A stretch of 37,871 bases of DNA from Novosphingobium sp. (GCA_020848655.1 JADLHU010000094.1:1-37871); one strand, 5' to 3'. Shown: positions 1 to 8,378, counted from the stretch's first letter. The notes: generated by a model from the letters alone, not told the origin. Numbers and translations are program-made.

Positions 1-203
1 AGGGCGCGGGCGGCGAGATCCAGTTGACCGATGCGATGGCGCGGATGATCGGCGCGCAGCCGTTCCACGCGGTGACCTTCGCCGGCCGCCGCTTCGATTG
101 CGGATCGAAGACCGGCTTCGTCGAAGCAACACTGGCGCTCGCGCTTGAACGGCCCGACATGGCCGATGACGTGCGCGCTATCGCCAGGCGCCTGCTGGGG
201 TAG
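1..203 (+). CDS. galU: UTP-glucose-1-phosphate uridylyltransferase, C-terminal fragment
   Basis: The gene enters from the left edge. The reading frame starting at base 3 gives about 66 residues and a TAG stop at 201-203. The fragment begins GAGGEIQLTDAM and contains FAGRRFDCGSKTGFVEA followed by an ALALERPD helix, which is the characteristic end of GalU-type nucleotidyltransferases: the GEIQLTD motif and the DCGSK.G motif near the sugar-phosphate site. GalU makes UDP-glucose from glucose 1-phosphate and UTP in the cytoplasm. It converges on galE, whose stop codon lies 30 bases away, so the left edge supplies UDP-sugar precursors. The N-terminal nucleotide-binding half lies outside the window, so length and integrity cannot be judged. 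Confidence 0.88.
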   Translation, partial: GAGGEIQLTDAMARMIGAQPFHAVTFAGRRFDCGSKTGFVEATLALALERPDMADDVRAIARRLLG

Positions 204-232
204 GCGCGCGGGCCGGGAGAGGGGGCGGTCCC

Positions 233-1240
233 CTATCCTTCGCCGCGGATTTCGCTCAACCGGCGCTCCCACGCCAGTGCGTGGCCGACGATCGTATCGA
301 GATCGGCATGGCGCGGCACCCAGGGCAGCGTGGCCTTGATGCGGCGATTGTCGGAAATCAGCGAATCGGGATCGCCTGCCCGGCGGGGGCCAAGCCGGCG
401 TTCGATCGTGCGGTTGGTCACGCGGTCCACCGCGTCGAGCACTTCGAGCACCGAGAAGCCGCGCCCATAGCCGCAGTTCATCGTCAGCGACTGCGCCGGA
501 TCGGCGATCAGCGCTTCCAGCGCCAGCACGTGCGCGGCGGCAAGGTCTGAAACGTGGATGTAATCGCGCACGCCCGTGCCGTCGGCGGTGGCATAATCGG
601 TGCCGAACACATCGACATGGCCGCGCTTGCCCAGCGCCGCTTCCACCGCCACCTTGATCAGGTGCGTGGCCCCCGCGGTCGACTGGCCGGTGCGCGCCGC
701 CGGATCGGCGCCCGCCACGTTGAAATAGCGCAGCGCGCCATCATTGAAGCGATGCGCGCGCGTCACGTCGGCCAGCATCAGTTCGGTCATCAGCTTGGAC
801 ATGCCGTAGGGATTGATCGGCAGCTTGGGCGCGTCTTCGTTCACCGGTGAGACTTCGGGCACGCCGTAAGTGGCGGCAGTGGAACTGAAGATGAAGTGCT
901 GCACCCCGCCGGCCACGGCGGCGGCGATCAGCGCCCGGCTCTTGGCGGTGTTGTTGTGATAGTATTTCAGCGGGTTCTCGACCGATTCGGGAACGATGAT
1001 CGAGCCGGCGAAGTGCATCACCGCGCCGATGCCCTGTTCGGCGATGATCCGCGCCAGCAGCGCCGCGTCTTCTATATCGCCCTGATAGAACGCCACGCCA
1101 TCGGGCACCGCCCAGCGAAATCCGGTGGTCAGATTGTCGATCACCGCAACCGGCCAGCCCGCGTCCTTCAGCGCGAGCACCGCATGGCTGCCGATATAGC
1201 CGGCGCCGCCGGTCACGAGAACGGGAAGAGTTTGCGTCAT
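233..1240 (-). CDS. galE: UDP-glucose 4-epimerase
   Basis: This is a 335-residue extended short-chain dehydrogenase of normal GalE length. It interconverts UDP-glucose and UDP-galactose in the cytoplasm through a 4-keto intermediate. The Rossmann motif GGAGYIGSH lies at residues 11-19, followed by the acidic NAD-ribose segment VIDNLTTG. The catalytic serine region FSSTAATYG and the YxxxK pair in NPYGMSK are present, and NEDAPKLPINPYGMSKL is typical of GalE. ATG at 1238-1240 is the natural start because the dinucleotide-binding fold begins nine residues later. The Shine-Dalgarno sequence upstream is poor. It converges with galU and diverges from the hydrolase that starts at 1429. It probably balances UDP-hexoses for the polysaccharide genes that follow. 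Confidence 0.95.
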   Translation of the reverse strand: MTQTLPVLVTGGAGYIGSHAVLALKDAGWPVAVIDNLTTGFRWAVPDGVAFYQGDIEDAALLARIIAEQGIGAVMHFAGSIIVPESVENPLKYYHNNTAKSRALIAAAVAGGVQHFIFSSTAATYGVPEVSPVNEDAPKLPINPYGMSKLMTELMLADVTRAHRFNDGALRYFNVAGADPAARTGQSTAGATHLIKVAVEAALGKRGHVDVFGTDYATADGTGVRDYIHVSDLAAAHVLALEALIADPAQSLTMNCGYGRGFSVLEVLDAVDRVTNRTIERRLGPRRAGDPDSLISDNRRIKATLPWVPRHADLDTIVGHALAWERRLSEIRGEG

Positions 1241-1416
1241 GGCATGGGGACTTAGCGAAGTTCCCCCGCCATGGCCACAATAGAGATGCCTGCCACTGGC
1301 GGAAATCCGCGATTTCCCGTGCCATCAGGCCCGGTGCCGTGCCCGCGCTTTACGGCAACTTAAGCAATTTTTGCGATGCGTTTTTTAACCGCAACCCAAA
1401 GGCCGGGTGCATCGCG

Positions 1417-1421
1417 AAGGA
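1417..1421 (+). promoter_or_regulatory. Ribosome binding site deciding a GTG start
   Basis: AAGGA sits seven bases before the GTG at 1429. The frame is open further upstream to a GTG at 1339, but that stretch has no ribosome binding site and encodes an unconvincing, non-signal-like leader. The site therefore supports a start at 1429. Confidence 0.6.
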
Positions 1422-1428
1422 TACAAGC

Positions 1429-4400
1429 GTGCTCGACGAAACGAGTGGCCCGGACTTCATGCCGCGCCAGGGCATCAGCCTGTCGACCTACAGTTCCGTG
1501 GGCTATTCCGATTCCAGGATCGTCGACATGATCGACGGCGCGGTGGCGCTTGGGGCGAACTATGTCGTCCTGGGCAACGTCAACCTGATCGACCTGACCA
1601 GCAACGTGATTGCCGATGCCATCGACAACGGCATCAACCAGACCGCGCCGCTTGCGGATGTCGCCAAGGCGATCGTGCAGGCGCAGGCGGCGGGCCTGTC
1701 GGTCGTTCTCAAGCCGCAGCTTGCCACCATCGACCCGGCGTTCGACCAGTACAACAGCGCGTCTTGGATCAACCTGGTCAACCCGGATCTGAAGATTTCC
1801 GATCCCGCCGCTTTCTTTGCCAGCTACAAGGCGATGATCCTGGAATGGGGCGCGCTGGCGCAGAAGTATGGCGTGGATTCGCTGTGCATCGGCAATGAAA
1901 TGGTGGCGGCGACCAAGCCGGAATATACCAAATACTGGCTCGATATCATTGCGGACTTGCGCAAGGTCTATGATGGCTACCTGACCTACGCGGCGCTTGC
2001 CCCGGTGATGACCAACGCCGCGGCGAACGAGATCACCCAGATCGGCTTCTGGGACCAGCTCGACTATGCCGGGTTCGATGTGTTTCCCAGCCTCACGCAC
2101 ACCACCACCCCGACAGTAGAGGATCTGAAGCAGGGCTGGTACGATACCACGGTCTACGGCAACCCGCAGAACTACGTCGAATTCCTGACCGAGATGGCGG
2201 CCCATGTCGGCAAGCCGATCGTGTTCGCGGAAACCGGCCTGCCCAGCTTCGATGGCGCGGCCGACCGCGAGGCGACATCGGACGGGATGATCGACAACGG
2301 CACGCGCGCCGATGACCAGCAGGAGCAGGCCGACTGGTGGCAGGCCTTCTTCGAGGTCTGGTCCAGGGAATCGCCGGACTGGCTGCAAGGCATCTATGCG
2401 ATCAACAACGATCCGGGCGATCTCGGTTCGTATTACAACCAGAACTACAACATCAACGGCAAGCTGGCCGAGAAAGTCGTCGCATCGTGGTTCGGCGGCT
2501 ATTCGGCGCTGGGTGCGACCGCGTCCGAACTGGCCGGCGGGCAGGGCGATGACCGGCTGTTCCTGTACGATCCGGCCACCCGGCCCAGCGGCAAGACGCT
2601 GGCCGCCAATCTGGAGACGGTGATCGAAGTCGTCGTCACCGGCTCGCTGATAGATGGCACCGCGCCGACCATCCGGGCGATCATCAACGGGGTCGATTTC
2701 GGCCGCGCCGTGCTCGCCCCGGCCGACAGCGGCTATGTTTCGTCCGATGGCACGCATTTCACGGTCAATTCGACCTTCACGTTCACCTTGCCCGGCCTTG
2801 TTCCCATCGACCAGTTGAAGATTGTCTTCGCCAGCCCGGAAACCATCGGCGGCGCCAGCGCGACGACGTTCTACCATTCGATCAAGGTGAATGGGGTGGC
2901 GCTGACGGGCGGCGATTATTTCCCGTCCGAAGGCCATGGCGGCCCCTATGCCAGCACTTTGCCGCGCGATGGCGATGGCGGCAATTCGGGGCAGTGGGCG
3001 GGCGGCTATACGCTGTTCGATGCGTCCGCGTGGAACGCCTGGCTGGCGTCCGACGCGCGCGGTTCCGCCAGCGATCCGATCGAGGTGACGGGCGGCGCGG
3101 GCTATGACGAACTGCACGTCCTGGGCAGCAAGGCCAACTATACGATCACCAGAACGGGCACCGACAGCGTCCGGCTGACCGAAAGCGCGGGGTTGAACCA
3201 GAACGCGCTGATTTCCGGGATCGAGAAGATCGTCTTCGCCGATGGCAGCGAATATGATCTGGTGGCCAAGCCCAACAGCGCGCCCGTGCTGATGGCGGCG
3301 CTGGCAGACTCTGTAGCTCCCGACAACGCGGTGTGGAGCTTCCAGGTGCCCGCCGCCGCGTTTCGCGATCCCGATGGCGATGCGCTGACGTACTCCGCAA
3401 CGCTGGCCAGCGGCGCGGCGCTGCCGGACTGGCTGGCCTTCAACGCCGCGACGCGCACGTTTTCAGGCACACCTCCGCACGGTTTCAGCGGCACGATCGC
3501 GCTCAGCGTGATCGCCAGCGATGGCAAACTTTCCGCCAGCGACAGCTTCACGCTGTCGGTCGAGGCGGTGAATGCGGCGCCCGTGGTGTCGGCCGTGATC
3601 GCCGAACAGACGGCGGTGGCGGGAGACGCCTGGACCTTCCACATCCCGGCTGGAACGTTCGCCGATCCCGATGGCGATGCGCTGACCTATTCGGCCAGTC
3701 TGGCCGGCGGCGATGCCTTGCCCGGATGGTTGCGCTTCGATGCCGCCACGCAGACATTCTCGGGCGTGGCGCCCGATGGCGTCAGCGGGACGATCGCGCT
3801 GACCGTCACCGCCAGCGACGGCAGCGCTTCCACCAGCGATACGTTCCAGCTCGCCATCGCGCCCGACATCCGGGCGCCGCTGTCTTCGGGCGAGGTCAGC
3901 AAGGACTGGCGCCTGTTCACGAGCGCGGGCTTCCACGGTGAAATCGGGGGAAGCGGGCAGATTTTCGGGACCAATGGCCAGGAGGAAATCACGATCCTCG
4001 ACCTGCCGGGCCGGATCAGCTTCGACAGTTCGTTCAACCGGGGCGGAGACGTGATCCACCTTCAGGGAATGGCTTCCGAATGGTGGGTGCGGCAGGAGGG
4101 ATCGGGGGTTGTCCTTGCCAAGGACATGACCACCATCTTCATCCCGGCCGGCAGCACCGGATTGCAGATCGGTTTCGCCGACGGTTTCCTCGATCTGCGC
4201 TTTGACCTGACAAGCGGCAACCTGCTGGTTGGCGATCAGGTGGTGGCGAATGATCTGGCCCAGTTGCACGCAACCCCCGCCGCCACCATGGCCTTCGCGG
4301 CGATGGCCGACGAGAGCGCGAGCGTAAGCGCGCGCCTGTTCCTGGCCGACGACAGCACGGTCACGCTGGGCGGCGACTATGCGGTGCAGGGCAGCAATGG

Positions 4401-4695
4401 ATCGGAACAGGTCGCGCTGATCCATGGCAACGTGCGGTTCGACGCATCGTTCAACCGGGGGAACGACATTGTTACGCTGGCGGGCGACAAGCATGACTTC
4501 ACGGCTTCGCTCAGCGGTTCGTCGGTGGTCTTCAGCAGCGCGCAAGGCGATGCCATCATCCCTATCGGAGCAGAGCCGCTGACCGTTCGCTTCGATGACG
4601 CCGAGACTTTCGTGCGCTTCGATGCCGATAGCTATGCCGTGCTGATCGGCGACCAGCAGATCGCTGCCGCCGGCGGCACGATCCTGCTGGGGTGA
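1429..4695 (+). CDS. Large secreted GH113-like glycoside hydrolase with CBM-like, cadherin-like and C-terminal repeat domains
   Basis: From the GTG at 1429 the protein has 1,088 residues and no N-terminal signal peptide. Residues about 12-370 form a (beta/alpha)8 hydrolase domain. CIGNEM (Glu157) is the likely acid/base, and PIVFAETGLPS (Glu268) the likely nucleophile; LTYAA and the FAETG.....GAADRE pattern are typical of GH113-type beta-mannanases. A beta-sandwich segment at about 395-500 resembles calcium-dependent xylan-binding modules (CBM36/60 style). A segment at about 540-610 resembles RTX-associated regions (GGAGYDELHVLGS...GIEKIVFADGS). Two cadherin-like (CADG/He_PIG) repeats follow at about 615-810. 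The end holds two copies of a module of about 100 residues with FNRGGD/FNRGND. Lack of a signal peptide plus repeats suggests C-terminal-signal (type I) secretion, which is inference. It diverges from galE. Substrate unknown; family assignment is by motif only. Confidence 0.72.
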   Translation: MLDETSGPDFMPRQGISLSTYSSVGYSDSRIVDMIDGAVALGANYVVLGNVNLIDLTSNVIADAIDNGINQTAPLADVAKAIVQAQAAGLSVVLKPQLATIDPAFDQYNSASWINLVNPDLKISDPAAFFASYKAMILEWGALAQKYGVDSLCIGNEMVAATKPEYTKYWLDIIADLRKVYDGYLTYAALAPVMTNAAANEITQIGFWDQLDYAGFDVFPSLTHTTTPTVEDLKQGWYDTTVYGNPQNYVEFLTEMAAHVGKPIVFAETGLPSFDGAADREATSDGMIDNGTRADDQQEQADWWQAFFEVWSRESPDWLQGIYAINNDPGDLGSYYNQNYNINGKLAEKVVASWFGGYSALGATASELAGGQGDDRLFLYDPATRPSGKTLAANLETVIEVVVTGSLIDGTAPTIRAIINGVDFGRAVLAPADSGYVSSDGTHFTVNSTFTFTLPGLVPIDQLKIVFASPETIGGASATTFYHSIKVNGVALTGGDYFPSEGHGGPYASTLPRDGDGGNSGQWAGGYTLFDASAWNAWLASDARGSASDPIEVTGGAGYDELHVLGSKANYTITRTGTDSVRLTESAGLNQNALISGIEKIVFADGSEYDLVAKPNSAPVLMAALADSVAPDNAVWSFQVPAAAFRDPDGDALTYSATLASGAALPDWLAFNAATRTFSGTPPHGFSGTIALSVIASDGKLSASDSFTLSVEAVNAAPVVSAVIAEQTAVAGDAWTFHIPAGTFADPDGDALTYSASLAGGDALPGWLRFDAATQTFSGVAPDGVSGTIALTVTASDGSASTSDTFQLAIAPDIRAPLSSGEVSKDWRLFTSAGFHGEIGGSGQIFGTNGQEEITILDLPGRISFDSSFNRGGDVIHLQGMASEWWVRQEGSGVVLAKDMTTIFIPAGSTGLQIGFADGFLDLRFDLTSGNLLVGDQVVANDLAQLHATPAATMAFAAMADESASVSARLFLADDSTVTLGGDYAVQGSNGSEQVALIHGNVRFDASFNRGNDIVTLAGDKHDFTASLSGSSVVFSSAQGDAIIPIGAEPLTVRFDDAETFVRFDADSYAVLIGDQQIAAAGGTILLG
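3270..3865 (+). repeat. Tandem cadherin-like (CADG) domain repeat within the GH113-like gene
   Basis: Two units of about 290-300 bases lie head to tail. Each encodes FxDPDGDALTYSA, then LPxWLxFxAxTxTFSG and SGTIALxVxASDG. At DNA level the segment GATCCCGATGGCGATGCGCT occurs in both units, near 3367 and 3665. The near identity suggests a recent duplication or gene conversion. Such domains act as calcium-stabilised spacers in secreted bacterial proteins. Confidence 0.8.
3930..4690 (+). repeat. Two C-terminal modules of about 100 residues, FNRGGD/FNRGND type
   Basis: The first copy (about 3940-4250) carries GTNGQEEI, ISFDSSFNRGGDVIHLQG, a VVLAKDMTTIFIPAG strand and LLVGDQVV. The second (about 4375-4690) carries GSNGSEQV, VRFDASFNRGNDIVTLAG, VVFSSAQGDAIIPIG and VLIGDQQI. 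The copies are clearly related but divergent. They resemble the terminal modules of RTX-like secreted proteins and are the best candidate for a secretion or surface-anchoring signal. I cannot name the family. Confidence 0.65.
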
Positions 4696-4703
4696 CGCGC
4701 ATG

Positions 4704-4730
4704 GCCGCCGCGGCAAGGCGCCGTGGCGGC
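4704..4730. terminator. GC-rich hairpin between convergent genes
   Basis: GCCGCCGCGG (4704-4713) pairs with CCGTGGCGGC (4721-4730) around a seven-base loop, with one G-T wobble. It lies nine bases after the stop of the GH113-like gene and before the convergent GH10 stop at 4756. No T-tract follows, so it is at best a weak or Rho-assisted terminator. Confidence 0.35.
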
Positions 4731-4755
4731 TGCGGGTGCGCGAAAGCGGGGCCGG

Positions 4756-5889
4756 TCAGGCCGAAGCGGCGAAGCGCGATGTGGGCAGGTGGGCGGCCAG
4801 CGTGGCGCGCAGGCGCTTGGGCTGCATCTGGCCGTCGAACGGCAGCCCGCGATTGAGCATGGTGGTGTCGAGCGGCACGGCGCCCAGCGCGGCCTGTGTC
4901 GTTGCCGAGCGTTCCTGCAGCCAGCTATCGCGATCGCTGAGGCCCCAGGTGGTGATGCTGGTCATCGCCGGCTCGTCCCGCGCGACGTCGAGCAGGCTGG
5001 CGATGGCATCGGCAACCTTGCCGTCGCGTTCGGCCAGCGGCAGCGAACGATCGCTTTCCAGCACGTCCACTTCGGTCAGGGCCAGCGTGACGCCGGTATC
5101 GGCAAGATCGCGCAGGAAGCGCGCCAGGCGCTTTTGCGGGACCGGGCCCTTGGCCAGTTCGATGTGGCCCTGGATGCCGACCATGTCGAGCGGAACGCCC
5201 TTCGCCTTCAGCTTCTCGACCAGCCGCAGCAGCGCCTTGCGGCGTTTCTCGTCGGTCGGATTGTCGTGATAAAGCGCGTATTCGTTGATCATGAGCCGGG
5301 CTTTGGGGTCCATGATCCGCGCCGTTTCCAGCGCATGGGCAACGTAATCATTGCCATAGGCGCGCTGGAAGCTGGTGCGCCGCATGTCGCGATCGCCCTC
5401 TTCGGTGTCGATCATCTCGTTGACGACGACCCATTCGTCGATCTTGCCGCTGTAGCGCGGCAGCAGGCTGGCGAAATGCTTGCGGACCGTGCGCCAGTCG
5501 CGCTTTTCGAGCATTTCCTGGCGCGCCCAGTCAGGCGTCATCTGTTCCCAGATCAGCGAATGGCCGCGAACGCTTTGCCCGTGGCGGGCGGCGAAGGCGA
5601 CGATCGCATCGTAATTGCCATACCAGGGATCGCCCCGGCGCCATTCCACCGCGCTCCACTGGCCGTGATATTCGGGCACCAGGATATCGCACTTGCGGAT
5701 CGCGGACAGCAGCGGGCTGTCGCCGGACAGTTGCTCGGGCCGCACGGCGGCGCCGAAACGGTATCCGTCCATCCGGCTTTCAAGCTGGCTCAATCCGAAC
5801 AGGTCCTTGCTGCGGCCCGACATCGCCGCGCTTGCCGGCAGCACCATAAGCGCCGACAGCACCGAGCGTCGAGAGGCGAGCATCGTCAT
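4756..5889 (-). CDS. Divergent GH10 family hydrolase (endo-xylanase fold), Tat-exported
   Basis: A 377-residue single-domain GH10 protein. The N-terminus has a twin-arginine signal (SRRSVLSAL, then an alanine-rich stretch), predicting export of a folded enzyme to the periplasm or beyond. Acid/base Glu158 lies in WVVVNEM (usual form WDVVNE) and nucleophile Glu273 in ALTEVDV. His242 (GIQGH) and the closing WGLSDRDSWL are also family hallmarks. Positions lining the -1 and -2 subsites of typical xylanases differ: the usual WH pair in GHTLVWH is WE here (Glu115), and the NEMKW segment reads EYHGQW. It is therefore a real GH10 relative that may act on something other than plain beta-1,4-xylan. It lies 110 bases downstream of a second GH10 gene and probably shares its transcript. 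The start at 5889 fits the Tat signal. Confidence 0.85.
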   Translation of the reverse strand: MTMLASRRSVLSALMVLPASAAMSGRSKDLFGLSQLESRMDGYRFGAAVRPEQLSGDSPLLSAIRKCDILVPEYHGQWSAVEWRRGDPWYGNYDAIVAFAARHGQSVRGHSLIWEQMTPDWARQEMLEKRDWRTVRKHFASLLPRYSGKIDEWVVVNEMIDTEEGDRDMRRTSFQRAYGNDYVAHALETARIMDPKARLMINEYALYHDNPTDEKRRKALLRLVEKLKAKGVPLDMVGIQGHIELAKGPVPQKRLARFLRDLADTGVTLALTEVDVLESDRSLPLAERDGKVADAIASLLDVARDEPAMTSITTWGLSDRDSWLQERSATTQAALGAVPLDTTMLNRGLPFDGQMQPKRLRATLAAHLPTSRFAASA

Positions 5890-5999
5890 GCGGAAATGCC
5901 GTTCGTGACCATGCGGCCATGATTAGAACGGCAACCGCTAAGGCCGGCTCATCCGGTATGGTGAACGGCGATGGTGAATGCGGGGTTAGGAATTGGCGA

Positions 6000-7103
6000 T
6001 CATGCGCCCGCGATGCCACGATTGGCGGGGCGCAGGAAATCCTCCAGCACGTGGAACATCGGTTTTTCGCGCAAGTCGCTGTCCAGCGGCAGCCCGCGAT
6101 TCAAGCCTGCGCTTTCGCTTTGTGGGGGAAGCCAGGAATAGCGATCGGAAAGGCCCCAGCAGGTTATGCCCGATAGCGCGCGCCGGCCCTTGAACGCATC
6201 CAGCACGTCCAGCAACGTGCGGACGGCCTGCCCGGCCCGCGCGTCGCGCACGTCGGCGGGCGCCGTGGTGTCGGCCTCGGTCACGTCCAGTTCGCTGATC
6301 CTGATGTCCAGCCCAAGCGCCGCGATCGCATCGAGGAAGGCGGCGAGGCCGGCGGCATCGAAGGCATCCATCCGGGCGAGTTCCAGATGCGCCTGCACGC
6401 CCAGGCCATGGATCGGCACATCCTTCGCGCGCAAGTCCTCCAGCAGGCGCAGCACCGCCGCGCGCTTGGCCACGGATTGGGGGAAGCTGTAAAGCAGGCC
6501 GAATTCATTGAGATAGAGCCGGGCGCGCGGGGCCATGCGGTGCGCCGCCTCGAACGACCGGCGGATATAGTCGGGGCCGAACGCCTTGAGCATCGGCGTT
6601 TCGCGCAAGCCATCGGCCCGCGCACCGATGGCGAAAGGTTCGTTCACCACGTCCCAACTGCCGATCGCATCGGCATAGCGGGGCAGGACCAGCGCGAAGA
6701 ACCGCTCGATCAGTCGCCAGTCGGGCGCTTCCAGAAGCGCCTGGACGGCCCAGGCCGGCATGCCGCGATGCCAGACGAGCGTGTGGCCGTGAACCTGCTT
6801 GCCGAAGCGCATGGCGAAATCGACAAGCTGGTCCGCCGGTCGCAAGTTGATTTCGCCGCTTTCGCTTTCGATGAAATCCCACTTCAGTTCGAGTTCGGGC
6901 GTGATCGCCCCGCATTCGCGGATCACGGCATCGCGAAAGCCCTTGTCGACCAGGATCTGCCGGGCCTGCACCGCCGCGCCGAACAGGCGCGGCGGCGTGG
7001 GGAACGCCGCGGCCGCGCGCGCGCCATATAGCGCTGCGGTTGCCGTGGCAGTGGCCGCCGCCAGCACGGTGCGCCGCGAAACGGTGGGGTGGATCAAGCG
7101 CAT
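6000..7103 (-). CDS. GH10 family endo-1,4-beta-xylanase-like protein, Tat-exported
   Basis: From the ATG at 7101-7103 the protein has 367 residues and opens with a clear Tat signal (VSRRTVLAAATATATAA, cleavage near AAAA/F). The frame is open further upstream, but that would place 27 extra residues before the signal. GH10 motifs are well kept: ELKWD (Lys74), GHTLVWH (His107, Trp111, His112), WDVVNEPF (acid/base Glu155), VQAHLE (His239), ISELDV (nucleophile Glu271) and CWGLSDRYSWLP near the end. The family cleaves beta-1,4-xylan backbones with retention of configuration. The usual -2 subsite Asn (ENEMKW) is Leu here. It is the first gene of a minus-strand GH10 pair, divergent from the beta-barrel and UXS genes. 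I infer it trims a xylose-containing exopolysaccharide made by its neighbours, though a role in plant xylan use cannot be excluded. Confidence 0.88.
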   Translation of the reverse strand: MRLIHPTVSRRTVLAAATATATAALYGARAAAAFPTPPRLFGAAVQARQILVDKGFRDAVIRECGAITPELELKWDFIESESGEINLRPADQLVDFAMRFGKQVHGHTLVWHRGMPAWAVQALLEAPDWRLIERFFALVLPRYADAIGSWDVVNEPFAIGARADGLRETPMLKAFGPDYIRRSFEAAHRMAPRARLYLNEFGLLYSFPQSVAKRAAVLRLLEDLRAKDVPIHGLGVQAHLELARMDAFDAAGLAAFLDAIAALGLDIRISELDVTEADTTAPADVRDARAGQAVRTLLDVLDAFKGRRALSGITCWGLSDRYSWLPPQSESAGLNRGLPLDSDLREKPMFHVLEDFLRPANRGIAGA

Positions 7104-7244
7104 CGCAAGGGCTGCACCTTTGACGGTCGAGGCGGAACAACACGCCGGCGCATAGCCCACTTCACCCCCGGCAGCGAACCCCATCGCGACGAATGGGGCA
7201 AGGGCCGGGATGGAGATGGCGGCAGGCCCGCCGCACCCAAACCG

Positions 7245-7269
7245 CGTTCGTTAGCCGCGTTAACGAACG
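7245..7269. promoter_or_regulatory. Perfect inverted repeat in the GH10/beta-barrel divergent region
   Basis: CGTTCGTTA (7245-7253) and TAACGAACG (7261-7269) form a perfect 9-base inverted repeat with a 7-base GC-rich spacer. It lies 142 bases before the GH10 start at 7103 and 130 bases before the beta-barrel start at 7399. It has no T-tract and its position suits an operator for a dimeric repressor better than a terminator. No regulator gene lies nearby. The rest of the 295-base interval shows no clear promoter. Confidence 0.5.
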
Positions 7270-7388
7270 GCCTGGGCGCGGTCCGAAAATGGCACGCTCT
7301 CCAGATGGCCATGGCGCGTGATTCGTGGCATGCTAAGTCGTTGGGGCGAATCAAATTTGTCAGTCATTTGCTGCCCGGATTGGTATGC

Positions 7389-7392
7389 GGAG
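7389..7392 (+). promoter_or_regulatory. Ribosome binding site for the beta-barrel gene
   Basis: GGAG lies six bases before the ATG at 7399. This fixes the start directly before the signal peptide and discards an in-frame extension of 27 residues that begins at 7318. Confidence 0.6.
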
Positions 7393-7398
7393 TTATAC

Positions 7399-8175
7399 AT
7401 GATCAGCAAACTCGCAGCGATTGCAGTTGTGGCAGGGGTGGCAATTCCATCTGCTTACGCGGATGCCTTCGTGCAGGAAAAGGGCGCGGGGCGGGTGATC
7501 GTCACCGCCGTGCTGACCAACAGTCCGCGCGGGTTCGATGGCAACGGCAATGTCGCTGATATCGACAATTACAACCAGGACCAGGTCTATGTGAACGCCG
7601 AATACGGCCTGACCGATGACCTGACCCTGATCGTGGCGCCAAGCTATCGCCACATCGCGGTGGAGAACGCCGAGAACACCACCGGCCTCGGCTATACCGA
7701 AGTCGGCGCGCGCTATCGCCTTGCCAAGGGTTCGAACTGGATCGTTTCGGCGCAGGGGCTGGTCCGCGTTCGCGGCCAGGGGCGTTCGCAGCGCGTGGCG
7801 CAACTGGGCAACAACAGCACCGATTTCGATGCCCGCCTGGCCGGCGCGTACAGCGGGGCGACCACGTTCGTTTCGGCCGAAGCCGGCTATCGGCTGCGCT
7901 CGGGCGACTTGCCCAACGAATTTCACGCCGATCTCAACGCGGGCGCACACCTGGGTGAAAAGTTCATGGTCCTGGCGTCGAGCACCAACACGTTTTCGGA
8001 CGGACGCGGGCAGGGCGTCTTCAACCAGAAATACAAATATGGCGATGTCTATCTGAGCGCCGTTTACGATCTGAACGATCATTTCTCGGTTCAGGCCGGA
8101 TATACCGCCACGATCTACGGAAAGAATGCTTTGCGTCAGAGAGGGCCGTTGTTCGGTATTTGGTATAAGTTCTGA
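7399..8175 (+). CDS. Outer-membrane beta-barrel protein next to the synthase genes
   Basis: A 258-residue protein with a cleavable Sec signal peptide (MISKLAAIAVVAGVAIPSAYA, cleavage before DAF). The mature part is built of alternating amphipathic strands such as YVNAEYGLTDDLTLIVAPSYR, YTEVGARYRLA and FVSAEAGYRLRSG. It ends in WYKF, a C-terminal aromatic residue of the kind read by the BAM assembly machinery. About ten to twelve strands are plausible from the length. No domain identifies a substrate; it resembles the loosely defined phenol-degradation MetA-like/transporter barrels. It lies 203 bases upstream of UXS in the same direction and diverges from the GH10 pair. I infer a possible outer-membrane pore or accessory for the polysaccharide made by the downstream GT2, but that is context only. 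Confidence 0.7.
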   Translation: MISKLAAIAVVAGVAIPSAYADAFVQEKGAGRVIVTAVLTNSPRGFDGNGNVADIDNYNQDQVYVNAEYGLTDDLTLIVAPSYRHIAVENAENTTGLGYTEVGARYRLAKGSNWIVSAQGLVRVRGQGRSQRVAQLGNNSTDFDARLAGAYSGATTFVSAEAGYRLRSGDLPNEFHADLNAGAHLGEKFMVLASSTNTFSDGRGQGVFNQKYKYGDVYLSAVYDLNDHFSVQAGYTATIYGKNALRQRGPLFGIWYKF

Positions 8176-8364
8176 AGTTTTTTCTAAAGTGCCAATAGGG
8201 TGTAAGATAAGTTGGGAGAAGTCTTGCTGGAATGCGCCAGGGATGGGTGCCTTTCCAGCCTGATTTCTCTTCGCGAGGGAGCATTCGTGCATTCCGGCTC
8301 TCGTGAACCTCCTTCTCCGCGCCCTTCGCAGAACATCTGTCTGCGCAATGCCAATAAGCCCGAT

Positions 8365-8371
8365 AAGGAGG
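8365..8371 (+). promoter_or_regulatory. Strong Shine-Dalgarno of the UXS gene
   Basis: AAGGAGG lies seven bases before the ATG at 8379. It is the strongest ribosome binding site I see in the window, suggesting high translation of the UXS-GT2-SDR message. The upstream interval 8176-8378 shows no terminator or clear promoter, so read-through from the beta-barrel gene is possible. Confidence 0.65.
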
Positions 8372-8378
8372 CAAAGAA

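Noticed and set aside
220..234. Small AGGGG/CCCCT hairpin between galU and galE
   Set aside because: Five base pairs with no T-tract, and it overlaps the galE stop codon; too weak to call a terminator.
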